Shown here: positions 28,184 through 36,408 of the stretch, piece after piece
Numbering within the stretch: position 1 is the first letter of the stretch
How the letters are laid out: each line of letters starts with the position of its first letter
Assembly: GCA_016124535.1 (NCBI GenBank)
Contig: WGNK01000020.1
Location: 1 to 64,000 of the forward strand
DNA from: Azospirillum sp.
GTDB lineage: Bacteria; Pseudomonadota; Alphaproteobacteria; Azospirillales; Azospirillaceae
Direction: 5' to 3'
DNA: 64,000 nt
Notes under the pieces: generated by a model
Database searches by the model: none
What the model was told of the DNA's origin: nothing
The model's input: only the letters and a program-made list of their open reading frames with translations
Made by a program: the position numbers and the translations under genes

Positions 28184-28822
28184 GTGAACCGTGGTCGTTT
28201 CATCACTCTGGAAGGCGGCGAGGGGGCGGGGAAATCGACCCAGCTGCGCCGCCTCGCCGAGGCTCTGGCCGAACGGTCCCTGGACCTCGTGGTCACCCGC
28301 GAGCCGGGCGGGGCCGCCGGCGCCGAACAGATCCGGCGGCTGCTGGTCGAGGGCGAGCCCGGCCGCTGGACGCCGATGACCGAGGCCTTGCTTCATATCG
28401 CCGCCCGCCGCGACCACCTGGAGCGGACGATCTGGCCGGCGCTGGAGGCCGGGCGGTGGGTGTTGTGCGATCGCTTCGCCGATAGCACCATGGCTTATCA
28501 GGGCTATGGCCTTGGACTCGGCCGCGACGTGGTGGCCAGGCTCCACCAGGTGGCGATCGGCGAGTTTCAACCGGATCTGACCGTGATCCTCGACCTGCCG
28601 CCGGACCTCGGGCTTGCGCGGGCGGAGGCTCGCCGCGGCACCGAGACCCGTTACGAACGCATGGAACCGGCGTTTCATCGGCGCTTGCGCGACGGCTTTC
28701 TCGACATCGCCCGCCGCGATCCGGGGCGCTGCGCCGTGGTCGATGCTACCGCCCCGCTGGACGACGTGAGCGCGGCGGTGCTGGCGTGCGTGGTCGATCG
28801 CTGCGGCCTGGCCCCGCCATGA
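28184..28822 (+). CDS. tmk: Thymidylate kinase
   Basis: Thymidylate kinase makes dTDP from dTMP for DNA synthesis. The P-loop GGEGAGKST is near residue 9, with DR-type motif CDRFADSTMAYQGYG and the LID-side TRYERME. I take the GTG at 28184 (MNRGRFITLEGG), giving 212 residues, the family length; a GTG 12 codons earlier is possible. The TGA stop overlaps the holB start as ATGA. Confidence 0.94.
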   Translation: MNRGRFITLEGGEGAGKSTQLRRLAEALAERSLDLVVTREPGGAAGAEQIRRLLVEGEPGRWTPMTEALLHIAARRDHLERTIWPALEAGRWVLCDRFADSTMAYQGYGLGLGRDVVARLHQVAIGEFQPDLTVILDLPPDLGLARAEARRGTETRYERMEPAFHRRLRDGFLDIARRDPGRCAVVDATAPLDDVSAAVLACVVDRCGLAPP

Positions 28823-29943
28823 GCGAGCCCAAAGCCGCAGCGCAGCCGATGCCGCCGAGGCCCCGCGAAAACCCGGATCTGATCGGCCACGAGGGCGCCG
28901 AGCGGCAGGTGCTCGCCGCCTTCGCCTCCGGCCGCATGCCCCATGCCTGGCTGATCGGGGGGCTGCCGGGGGTCGGCAAGGCGACGCTGGCGTTTCGCAT
29001 CGCCCGTTTCGTACTGGCACAGACGGCCGACGGTGCCGTCGGCGCCGCAGCCGGTTTGTTCGGTGCGCCGCCGCCGCCGGCCAGTCTCGCGCTCGACCCG
29101 TCGTCTCCGAGCTTTCGCCTGGTCAAGAGCGGTGCCCACCCCGACCTGGTCACCATCGAACGCCGGTTCGACGAGAAGCGCGGCAAGATGAAGAGCGAAA
29201 TCGCGGTTGAGGAGGTGCGCGATGCGGTGCAATTCCTCCACCGCACCAATGCCGCCGGTGGCTGGCGGGTGGTGGTCGCCGACGGCGTCGAGCAGATGAA
29301 CGCCCACGGCCATAATGCGATCCTGAAAATCCTGGAGGAACCGCCGCCGCGGGCGCTGCTGCTGCTGGTCACCGAGACGCCGGGCGGTCTGCTGCCGACC
29401 ATCCGCTCGCGCTGCCGCAAGTTGACATTGCCGCCGCTTCCCGAAGCGACGGTGGCGACGCTGCTCGGGCGCTACTGCCCAGATTTGGCCGAGGCCGACC
29501 GGCCGGCGCTCGCCCGCCTGGCCGAAGGCAGCATCGGCCGCGCCTGCAACCTGGCCGAGGCCGGCGGATTGACGCTCTATCGCGACCTGATCGCGCTGCT
29601 GCAGCCCCTGCCGCGGCTGGACGTGATCGCCGTCCATGCCTTTGCCGACCGGCTCGGGCGCAAGGGTGCCGATCAGCTCTACGATACCGCCAGCGCGCTT
29701 CTGGTGTGGTGGCTGGCGCGATTGGTGCGTTCGGTGGCCAGCGGCACGCCGCCGCCCGAGGTCGTGGCCGGCGAGGCCGAACTGATCGGCCGGCTCACGG
29801 CCAAGGGCAGCGGCGCGCTTGATCGCTGGATGGCGGTGTGGGAAAATATCCGACTGCTTTTTGCCCGCGCCGATTACGCCAATCTCGAACGCAAACAGGT
29901 CGTGCTGAACGCCCTGGCGAGCCTCCGGGCCGCCGCCGGTTGA
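28819..29943 (+). CDS. holB: DNA polymerase III delta-prime subunit
   Basis: Delta-prime is the stator of the clamp loader that places the beta clamp on DNA. The 374 residues contain the AAA+ P-loop-like GLPGVGKATLAFRIARF near residue 50, the sensor region AILKILEEPPPRALLLLVTE, and the SRC motif in TIRSRCRKL. The ATG at 28819 overlaps tmk by four bases. A 42-bp gap separates it from metG. The pairing with tmk and metG is conserved in alphaproteobacteria. Confidence 0.93.
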   Translation: MSEPKAAAQPMPPRPRENPDLIGHEGAERQVLAAFASGRMPHAWLIGGLPGVGKATLAFRIARFVLAQTADGAVGAAAGLFGAPPPPASLALDPSSPSFRLVKSGAHPDLVTIERRFDEKRGKMKSEIAVEEVRDAVQFLHRTNAAGGWRVVVADGVEQMNAHGHNAILKILEEPPPRALLLLVTETPGGLLPTIRSRCRKLTLPPLPEATVATLLGRYCPDLAEADRPALARLAEGSIGRACNLAEAGGLTLYRDLIALLQPLPRLDVIAVHAFADRLGRKGADQLYDTASALLVWWLARLVRSVASGTPPPEVVAGEAELIGRLTAKGSGALDRWMAVWENIRLLFARADYANLERKQVVLNALASLRAAAG

Positions 29944-29985
29944 GGGGCGTTCGCGAGCAGCGCTGCCCGAACCGGAGAGCCCCCC

Positions 29986-31545
29986 ATGGACGGCAAAAAG
30001 CCGTACTACGTCACCACCCCGATCTATTACGTCAATGATGTGCCCCATATCGGGCATGCCTATACGACGCTGGCCTGCGACGTGCTGGCGCGTTTCATGC
30101 GGCTGGACGGGCGGGATGTGAAGTTTCTCACCGGCACCGACGAGCACGGCCAGAAGGTCGAGAAATCAGCGCGAAGCGCCGGGATGACGCCCCAGGCCTT
30201 CACCGACCGGGTCTCGCAGAATTTCCGCGACCTGGTTGGCGCGATGAAATTCTCCAACGACGATTTCATCCGCACCACCGAGCCGCGCCATGTCCGGGCC
30301 TGCCAGGCGTTATGGCAGACCCTGGTCGATAAGGGAGAAATCTATCTGGGCTCCTACCACGGCTGGTATGCGGTGCGCGACGAGGCCTTCTACGGCGAGG
30401 ACGAGCTGACCACCACGCCGACCGGCCGGAAGATCGCGCCGTCGGGTGCCGAGTGCGAATGGGTCGAGGAGCCCAGCTATTTCTTCCGCCTGTCGGCTTG
30501 GGCCGACCGCCTGCTCGCCCATTACGAAGCCAATCCCGACTTCATCCTGCCGCCGGGCAAGCGCAGCGAGGTCATGGCCTTCGTCAAGTCGGGGCTGAAA
30601 GACCTCTCGGTCAGCCGCACCACCTTCGACTGGGGTATCCCGGTGCCGGGCGACGACAAACACATCATGTATGTCTGGCTTGATGCCCTGACCAACTACA
30701 TCACCGCGGCCGGATATGGCGACCCGGCAATGGCCGAGGATTTCAGCCATTGGTGGCCGGCCGACCTGCATATGGTCGGCAAGGATATCCTGCGCTTTCA
30801 CGCGATCTATTGGCCGGCGTTCCTGATGGCCGCCGGGATTGCTCCGCCGCTACGCGTGTTCGCCCATGGCTGGTGGACGATCGAAGGCCAGAAGATGTCG
30901 AAATCCCTGGGCAATGTGATCGCGCCCCAGGCGCTGATCGAGACCTATGGCCTCGATCCCACCCGCTACTTCCTGCTGCGCGAGGTGCCGTTCGGCAATG
31001 ACGGCGATTTTTCCCACCGCGCCATGGTCAACCGGCTGAACGGCGATCTTGCCAACGACTACGGCAATCTGGTCCAGCGCGTGCTGTCGATGATCGCCAA
31101 GAATCTCTCCGGGATCGTCCCCGAGCCGGGCGTGCTCGCCGAGTCAGACCGGCGGCTGCTGGATGCCGCCGATGGCTTGCTTGGCACCGTGCGCGCAGAG
31201 ATCGAGGTCCAGGCGTTCCACAAGGCACTCGACGCGATCTGGGCGGTGATCGGTGCGGCCAACCGCTATGTCGATGAGCAGGCGCCATGGGCCCTGAAGA
31301 AGAAGGACCCGCCGCGCATGGCCGCCGTCCTCTATGTCCTGGCCGAGACGATCCGCCATCTGGCGCTGCTCACCCAGCCGATAATGCCCGATGCCTCGGC
31401 ACGCATCCTCGATCAGCTGGGGGTCGCCGCCGATGCCCGGCAGTTTGCCAATTTCGGCCCGGTCCATGCCCTGACCCCCGGCACGCCATTGCCGCCACCC
31501 CAGGGCGTGTTCCCCAGATTCGTCGAGGCCGCCCCAACGGCGTAA
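29986..31545 (+). CDS. metG: Methionyl-tRNA synthetase, short form
   Basis: MetRS charges tRNA-Met for elongation and initiation. The 519 residues carry the class I motifs HIGH (21-24) and KMSKS (303-307), and WVEEPSYFFRLS in the connective domain. The zinc-knuckle cysteines of the enterobacterial enzyme are absent, and there is no C-terminal tRNA-binding (EMAP-like) domain; both are normal for the alphaproteobacterial form. The tatD and metallo-hydrolase genes that often follow metG in this group are missing; an AT-rich junction follows instead. Confidence 0.97.
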   Translation: MDGKKPYYVTTPIYYVNDVPHIGHAYTTLACDVLARFMRLDGRDVKFLTGTDEHGQKVEKSARSAGMTPQAFTDRVSQNFRDLVGAMKFSNDDFIRTTEPRHVRACQALWQTLVDKGEIYLGSYHGWYAVRDEAFYGEDELTTTPTGRKIAPSGAECEWVEEPSYFFRLSAWADRLLAHYEANPDFILPPGKRSEVMAFVKSGLKDLSVSRTTFDWGIPVPGDDKHIMYVWLDALTNYITAAGYGDPAMAEDFSHWWPADLHMVGKDILRFHAIYWPAFLMAAGIAPPLRVFAHGWWTIEGQKMSKSLGNVIAPQALIETYGLDPTRYFLLREVPFGNDGDFSHRAMVNRLNGDLANDYGNLVQRVLSMIAKNLSGIVPEPGVLAESDRRLLDAADGLLGTVRAEIEVQAFHKALDAIWAVIGAANRYVDEQAPWALKKKDPPRMAAVLYVLAETIRHLALLTQPIMPDASARILDQLGVAADARQFANFGPVHALTPGTPLPPPQGVFPRFVEAAPTA

Positions 31546-31906
31546 GTTCCTTGTTGGGCTTGGGGGGCGTAAGCCCGTCTGGCGCGGCCCGGGCTCGCTC
31601 GGGCGCACGGCTCTGCGGGCGCTCGCGCGGGTGTTGGTCCGCCCCGGAGTTTTGCCGATCGGCCGGTGATCGCCCCGGCCGCCCCGCTACCGCTCTTCGC
31701 AAGCTGCCCCCCTTTTCACAGGCTGCTCTTCACAGACTGCTGCCGGGCGCGTCGGCGCCGCTCCGGCCTCCGCGCGGCCGAGGTGGCGGCTCCGGCGACT
31801 CCGATGAGAGCGCTGGTTTGACCGAATAATTCGAATAAAATATGATGTTCTCCCGTATTTTTGCGTATATTACTGCACGAAAAGCAAACTATCGGGAGTG
31901 AAACTC
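31546..31906 (+). promoter_or_regulatory. AT-rich junction with promoter for the DUF3344-like gene
   Basis: This 361-bp gap has two parts. Up to about 31815 it is very GC-rich, with no credible gene; it includes a 13-base direct repeat differing at one position (TTCACAGGCTGCT at 31715-31727, TTCACAGACTGCT at 31729-31741). From 31816 it turns AT-rich and holds a good sigma70 promoter: -35 TTGACC (31818-31823), 17-bp spacer, -10 TATGAT (31841-31846). A palindrome ATTCGAAT (31829-31836) lies in the spacer and may be an operator. Confidence 0.6.
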
Positions 31907-32839
31907 ATGAATACAATAGTATTCAGATGCGCAAAATCGCCGATATGCGTTGTCAGTTTGTTAATCCTGCTGGCATCTGTAGTTTGTACAACCGCTGCCC
32001 ATGCCGACAATGAGGGGTTGAGCCTGATCGAGACGTTCAGCGGGCGGGTCGATGTGAAGGTGGTGGGGACCTCGTTCAGCCAGGACGAGACCAGTTGCAA
32101 GGTCGCGGAGGGGCGGTCGATCCAGTTTGAGGTGCCGCGCGAAGCCAAAATCGAACGGGCCTTCCTGCTGTGGTCGGGCAGCGGCAACAAGGCCGATACC
32201 GCGGTGACCATCGACGGTGTGGCCGTAACCGCGCGGTCGTCCAGCGTCCTGAAGTGGGGGGGCGCCCGCGGCTTCTTCCAGGCCCATGCCGACGTGACCG
32301 CGATTGTTGCGGCCAAGCGATCGGGAGTTTACACGGTGGGCGATCTCGACTGGAACCGGTCCTTGGCCTATTGCGGCGCTAAATCGGCCTTTGGCGGCGC
32401 GGTGCTGATCGTGGTCTACAAGGGGAAAGACCTGCCGGAACGAACGGTCTATGTCCATTTGGGCCAATTCGGCGGCTGGGAAGCCGGCGGCACCCACCGC
32501 ATCGTGGTTCCGGGGATCAAGGTGCCGCGCGACTGCGGCTGCAACTGCGGGACCTGCGGCGGGTCCTGTGGCACCAGGGTGGTTATCATCCTGATTATTT
32601 GGGAGGGCGACCGCTATAAGGGTGAGCATTTGTGGATCAACGGTCAGCCATTCGGCGACAATACGCTGAACGGGTCCACCGCCCCCAATCTCGATATCGA
32701 TACCTACGACATCTCCGACTTTGCTCATCGCGGAGAGTCGACCGCGGTCCATGTCGATGTCGAAACCTACCGGACCGGCAATGCCTGGGAGGCCTTCCTC
32801 AACCAGGGCGCCGTCACGGTGGTGACGCCCTGCCAGTAG
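31907..32839 (+). CDS. Secreted DUF3344-like beta-sandwich protein with cysteine cluster
   Basis: This 310-residue protein starts at an ATG 8 bases after GGGAG. A clear signal peptide (ICVVSLLILLASVVCTTAAHA) ends near residue 33. The mature part matches the pattern of DUF3344-type surface proteins: RAFLLWSGSGNKADTAVTIDG, ADVTAIVAAKRSGVYTVGDL, GGAVLIVVYKGKDLPERTVY and a late YDISDF. Five cysteines fall in 12 residues (210, 212, 214, 217, 221), with further cysteines at 64, 156 and 309; a metal site or disulphide knot is possible. The family assignment is from pattern memory, not a search. It has its own promoter and stands alone, convergent with the uronate genes. Confidence 0.65.
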   Translation: MNTIVFRCAKSPICVVSLLILLASVVCTTAAHADNEGLSLIETFSGRVDVKVVGTSFSQDETSCKVAEGRSIQFEVPREAKIERAFLLWSGSGNKADTAVTIDGVAVTARSSSVLKWGGARGFFQAHADVTAIVAAKRSGVYTVGDLDWNRSLAYCGAKSAFGGAVLIVVYKGKDLPERTVYVHLGQFGGWEAGGTHRIVVPGIKVPRDCGCNCGTCGGSCGTRVVIILIIWEGDRYKGEHLWINGQPFGDNTLNGSTAPNLDIDTYDISDFAHRGESTAVHVDVETYRTGNAWEAFLNQGAVTVVTPCQ

Positions 32840-32886
32840 GATCTACCGCCCGATTTTGCTTTGACCCGCCAGGTTCGGCCGCCGTC

Positions 32887-32907
32887 CCCACCGGTCGAAC
32901 CGGCGGG
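32887..32907. terminator. Hairpin between convergent genes
   Basis: CCGGT (32891-32895) pairs with ACCGG (32899-32903) around CGA. After one mismatch, CCC (32887-32889) pairs with GGG (32905-32907). It lies 48 bp after the secreted-protein stop and 30 bp from the end of the convergent cupin gene, so it could stop transcripts from both sides. No clear T tract is present. Confidence 0.4.
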
Positions 32908-32936
32908 CGGCGACCAACCGGTGGGTGCATCATCGA

Positions 32937-33278
32937 TCAGGCCAGGAAGTCGTCGCGCATCGGCGTGAACACGTCGACCAGGATGCCGGGCTCGATCGCG
33001 ATCGCGCCGTGCTCGGCACCGCTCGGCACCAGATAGCCGTCGCCGGCGACGAGCCGCTGGCTGCGTCCGCCGATCGTCACCTCGAAGACGCCGCTTTCGA
33101 CATAGCTGCACTGGACATGGCGGTGGCTGTGGAGCGCGCCGACCGCGCCGGCTTCAAACGCGATCCGTGCCATCATGATGGCACTTTGGTAGCCGAGCAA
33201 CTGGCGGCGAAGGCCGCCGCCGAGATCCACCCAGGGCGCGTCGTCGCCTTTGATGAAGACATCGGTTGTCCGGGTCAT
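32937..33278 (-). CDS. kdgF: KdgF-like cupin, unsaturated uronate linearisation
   Basis: KdgF-type cupins speed conversion of 4,5-unsaturated galacturonate, released by lyases, into linear 5-keto-4-deoxyuronate, the KduI substrate. The 113 residues form one cupin barrel with the metal-binding motif HSHRHVQCSYVESGVFEV (histidines near 50-54) and second motif PSGAEHGAIAIEPG. The ATG at 33278 is 27 bp after kduD. The neighbours kduD and kduI make KdgF much more likely than a generic cupin; it is the last gene of the leftward operon. Confidence 0.8.
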   Translation of the reverse strand: MTRTTDVFIKGDDAPWVDLGGGLRRQLLGYQSAIMMARIAFEAGAVGALHSHRHVQCSYVESGVFEVTIGGRSQRLVAGDGYLVPSGAEHGAIAIEPGILVDVFTPMRDDFLA

Positions 33279-33304
33279 GGTTCCGTCCTCCGCTTGATCT
33301 CCGC

Positions 33305-34066
33305 TCACCGCGCCAGCCAGCCGCCATCCACCGGCAGCACGATGCCGTGGACATAATCGGCGGCGGCGGAGGCGAGAAACACCGCGGCGCCGCCGAGGTC
33401 GCCGGGTTCGCCCCAGCGTCCGGCCGGGATGCGGCCGAGGATGGCGGCAGTGCGCTCGGGGTCCCGGCGCAGCGCCTCGGTGTTGTTGGTCGCGATATAG
33501 CCGGGGGCGATGGCATTGACGTTGATGCCCTTGGCGGCCCATTCGTTGGCAAGACACTTGGTCAGGCCGGCCAGCGCGCTCTTGCTCGCGGTATAGGCGG
33601 CGACCCGGATGCCGCCCTGGAACGACAACAGCGAGGCGATATTGATCACCCGGCCACGCCCGCCCTGCTCCAGCATGCGCCTTGCCGCCGCCTGGGTCAG
33701 GAAGAACGCCGTTTTCAGATTGACGTCGATCACGGCATCCCAATCGGCCTCGGTCGCGTCCAGCGCGTCGGCGCGCCGGATAATCCCGGCGTTATTGACC
33801 AGGATGTCGAGCCGGCCGTTCCAGGCGACGGCCTCGCCGATGATGCGTTCGATCGGCTTCAGGGTGGCAAGATCGGCGTCGATCGCCAGGAAGCGCGAGC
33901 CGGCCGCCGCAACCATCGCCGCGGTCGCCGCCATGTCCGATCGTCCGACCCCGGCGACCTCCGCTCCCGCCCGCGCCAGCGCCAGCGCGATCGCCTGGCC
34001 CAGCCCGGTGTTGGCGCCGGTCACCACGGCGGTCTTGCCGGTCAGATCGAACGGAGAGCCGCTCAC
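33305..34066 (-). CDS. kduD: 2-dehydro-3-deoxy-D-gluconate 5-dehydrogenase
   Basis: KduD reduces 2,5-diketo-3-deoxygluconate to KDG with NAD(P)H. The GTG at 34066 overlaps the kduI stop (GTGA) and gives 253 residues, the E. coli KduD length. Short-chain dehydrogenase motifs are TGANTGLGQAIA near residue 15, NNAGI near 90, Ser in INIASLLSFQGG, and YTASK. The C-terminal GIVLPVDGGWLAR is typical. The frame extends into kduI by chance. Confidence 0.93.
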   Translation of the reverse strand: MSGSPFDLTGKTAVVTGANTGLGQAIALALARAGAEVAGVGRSDMAATAAMVAAAGSRFLAIDADLATLKPIERIIGEAVAWNGRLDILVNNAGIIRRADALDATEADWDAVIDVNLKTAFFLTQAAARRMLEQGGRGRVINIASLLSFQGGIRVAAYTASKSALAGLTKCLANEWAAKGINVNAIAPGYIATNNTEALRRDPERTAAILGRIPAGRWGEPGDLGGAAVFLASAAADYVHGIVLPVDGGWLAR

Positions 34067-34899
34067 CGCAGCGTCTCCATGGCAACCATATCCATATCGG
34101 TAAAATCCTGGTTCTCGCCGGCCATCGCCCAGATGAAGGTATAGTTCGAGGTGCCGACGCCGGTATGGATCGACCAGCCGGGCGAGATCACCGCCTGTTC
34201 GTTGGCCAGCACCAGGTGGCGGGTGTGGTCCGGCTCGCCCATGAAATGGAACACGCGCGCGCCCGGCTGGAGGTCGAAATAGAAATAGACCTCCGAGCGG
34301 CGGTCGTGGACATGGCAGGGCATGGTGTTCCACATGTTGTTGGGCTTGAGGAAGGTCATGCCCAGGGTGAGCTGGGCTGACCGGCAGACCTCGGGATGGA
34401 TGAACTGAAAGATCGTGCGCTCGTTCGATGCCGCCGGGGTGCCGAGATGGAGTGGACGCGCCTGGGCCAGCGAGATTTTGCGGGTCTCGAAGGCGGTGTG
34501 GGCCGGACTGCTGATCAGGTAGAACTTCGCCGGATCGGTGGGGTCGTCGCTGGTGAAGCCGACCTCAGTCGCGCCCATGGTGATGTACAGACCGTCGCGG
34601 GTCCCCAGTTCGAAGGCCTGGCTGTCGACCCTGACCCGGCCGGCGCCGCCAACATTGACCACCCCCAGTTCGCGGCGTTTCAGGAAGGGGTCGGAGCCGA
34701 TCGGCTTGGCGGTGGTCAGTGCGACCGCACCGGTGACCGGCATGGCGCCGCCGACCACCAACCGGTCGACATGGCTATAGGTCAGCACCAGCCGGTCGGT
34801 CTCGAACAGGGTTTCGATCAGGAAGTGCCGGCGCAGCGCTTCGGTGTCATAGCCGCGCGCCGCTTCGGGATGGCTGGCTTGGCGGACCTCGAGTTTCAT
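34063..34899 (-). CDS. kduI: 5-keto 4-deoxyuronate isomerase
   Basis: KduI isomerises 5-keto-4-deoxyuronate to 2,5-diketo-3-deoxygluconate, a step in breakdown of unsaturated uronates from pectin and related polymers. The ATG at 34899 follows AGGAG by 8 bases and gives 278 residues, the enterobacterial length. A start 12 codons earlier is weaker. Family blocks include RHFLIETLF, NVGGAGRVRVD, and the zinc-site region NTMPCHVHDRRSEVYFYFD. It lies 32 bp after uxuB. Confidence 0.95.
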   Translation of the reverse strand: MKLEVRQASHPEAARGYDTEALRRHFLIETLFETDRLVLTYSHVDRLVVGGAMPVTGAVALTTAKPIGSDPFLKRRELGVVNVGGAGRVRVDSQAFELGTRDGLYITMGATEVGFTSDDPTDPAKFYLISSPAHTAFETRKISLAQARPLHLGTPAASNERTIFQFIHPEVCRSAQLTLGMTFLKPNNMWNTMPCHVHDRRSEVYFYFDLQPGARVFHFMGEPDHTRHLVLANEQAVISPGWSIHTGVGTSNYTFIWAMAGENQDFTDMDMVAMETLR

Positions 34900-34931
34900 G
34901 ACGGGACTCCTGGGTGTGGGTGAGGGATCGG

Positions 34932-36404
34932 TCATCGGGTGGCGCGCAGCGTGGCCTTGGCGCCCCGGCGCAGCAGCTGGTCGAGCGCTGCTGCGACGGC
35001 GTCGCGGAAACGTGGATCGGCCGGCAGGTCGCGGCCGAACACCGCCTCGACCGCCAGCAGCGCCGGGGCCAGACGGCTTGCCACCAGCCCGGCGGCGTCG
35101 GCACGCCGGCGCAGTTCGGCGGACAGCGGATCGCGGACTTCGATCGGTCTCCCGTGCTCATCGATCCCGGTGACGTAGCGCATCCAGGCCGCCACCGCCA
35201 ATGCCAGCCGGGCGATCGGTGCCGCCGCGGCCAGGCGGTCACGGAGGGTGCCGAGCAGGCGCTGCGGCAGCTTCTGCGAGCCGTCCATCGCGATCTGCCA
35301 GGTCCGGTGCTGCAGGCCGGGATTGCGGAAGCGTTCTCTCAAGGCCCGCTTGTAGGCGGCGACATCGGCGCCGGGTGGTACCGTCAGGGTCGGCGTCACC
35401 TCGGCATCCATCAGGGCTTCGACGTATCCGGCGAGAGCGGGGTCGGCCATCGCCTCGGCGACCGTGGCATAGCCGGCGAGGTAGCCGAGATAGGCGATCG
35501 CGGAATGGGCGCCGTTGAGCAGGCGCAGCTTCATTGTCTCATAGGGGGCGACATCGGCGACGAACTCGGCCCCGGCCAAGCCCCAGTCCGGACGGCCCAT
35601 GGAAAAGCAATCCTCGATCACCCATTGCGAGAACGGCTCGGTCACCACCGGCCAGGCATCGGTCACGCCCAGCGCCTCGGCGATACGGGCGCGGTCGGCT
35701 TCGGTGGTGGCGGGGACGATGCGGTCGACCATGGTCGAGGGGAAGGCGACCTGCTGTTCGATGAACCCCGCCAGAGCCGGATCGCTGAACGCGGCGAGAC
35801 GCCGGACCACGCTGCGGACGGTCTGGCCGTTGGCCGGCAAATTGTCGCAGCACAACACGGTGAAGGGCGCAAGCCCGGCCGCGCGCCGACGCGCCAGCGC
35901 CGCGACCAGATAGCCGGGGGCGCTGCGCGGGGCCGCGGGATTGGCCAGGTCATGGCGGATCTCCGGGTGGTCCTCGTTCAGCGATCCGGTCGCCGGATCG
36001 TGGCAATAGCCCTTTTCGGTCACGGTCAGCGAGACGATCCGGGTCGTGGCGGCGCTCAGGCTGGCCAGCACGGTCGCGGGCTGCTCGGGTGCCACCAGCA
36101 CAGTCGAGATCGCACCGACCACCCGCAGGGTCTCGCCACCGCCGCCCCGTACCGCCACGGTATAGAGGCCATCCTGGGGTGCCAGAGCATCGCGGGTCTC
36201 GCCGGCGCGCAGACTGACCCCGACGATGCCCCAGGCCCGGTCGCCCGCCGCCAGCGCACGGTCGGTGTAGACCGCCTGATGCGCCCGGTGGAAGGCGCCG
36301 ATCCCGAGATGGACGATACCGGGTGCCACCGCGGCGCGGTCGAAGCCCGGCCGCGTCACGCCGGGCGGCAAACGCCGGAGGGTCTGGCTGCCAAGCCGCA
36401 TCAT
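34932..36404 (-). CDS. uxuB: Fructuronate reductase-type mannitol dehydrogenase family enzyme
   Basis: UxuB reduces D-fructuronate to D-mannonate with NADH. The 490 residues (start ATGATG at 36404/36401) fit the long-chain mannitol dehydrogenase family. HLGIGAFHRAHQAVY near residue 30 binds NAD, and the catalytic Lys region is ETMKLRLLNGAHSAIAYLG. It lies 4 bp after dctM. A separate tagaturonate reductase (UxaB, same superfamily) is not in the window although altronate dehydratase is. This enzyme may therefore serve both branches, or UxaB may be elsewhere. Substrate choice cannot be read from sequence alone. Confidence 0.85.
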   Translation of the reverse strand: MMRLGSQTLRRLPPGVTRPGFDRAAVAPGIVHLGIGAFHRAHQAVYTDRALAAGDRAWGIVGVSLRAGETRDALAPQDGLYTVAVRGGGGETLRVVGAISTVLVAPEQPATVLASLSAATTRIVSLTVTEKGYCHDPATGSLNEDHPEIRHDLANPAAPRSAPGYLVAALARRRAAGLAPFTVLCCDNLPANGQTVRSVVRRLAAFSDPALAGFIEQQVAFPSTMVDRIVPATTEADRARIAEALGVTDAWPVVTEPFSQWVIEDCFSMGRPDWGLAGAEFVADVAPYETMKLRLLNGAHSAIAYLGYLAGYATVAEAMADPALAGYVEALMDAEVTPTLTVPPGADVAAYKRALRERFRNPGLQHRTWQIAMDGSQKLPQRLLGTLRDRLAAAAPIARLALAVAAWMRYVTGIDEHGRPIEVRDPLSAELRRRADAAGLVASRLAPALLAVEAVFGRDLPADPRFRDAVAAALDQLLRRGAKATLRATR

Positions 36405-36408
36405 CGTC

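Noticed and set aside
31287..31829. 180-codon plus-strand frame across the metG end and gap
   Set aside because: It is out of frame with metG, Arg/Pro/Gly-rich and lacks a ribosome binding site or any domain.
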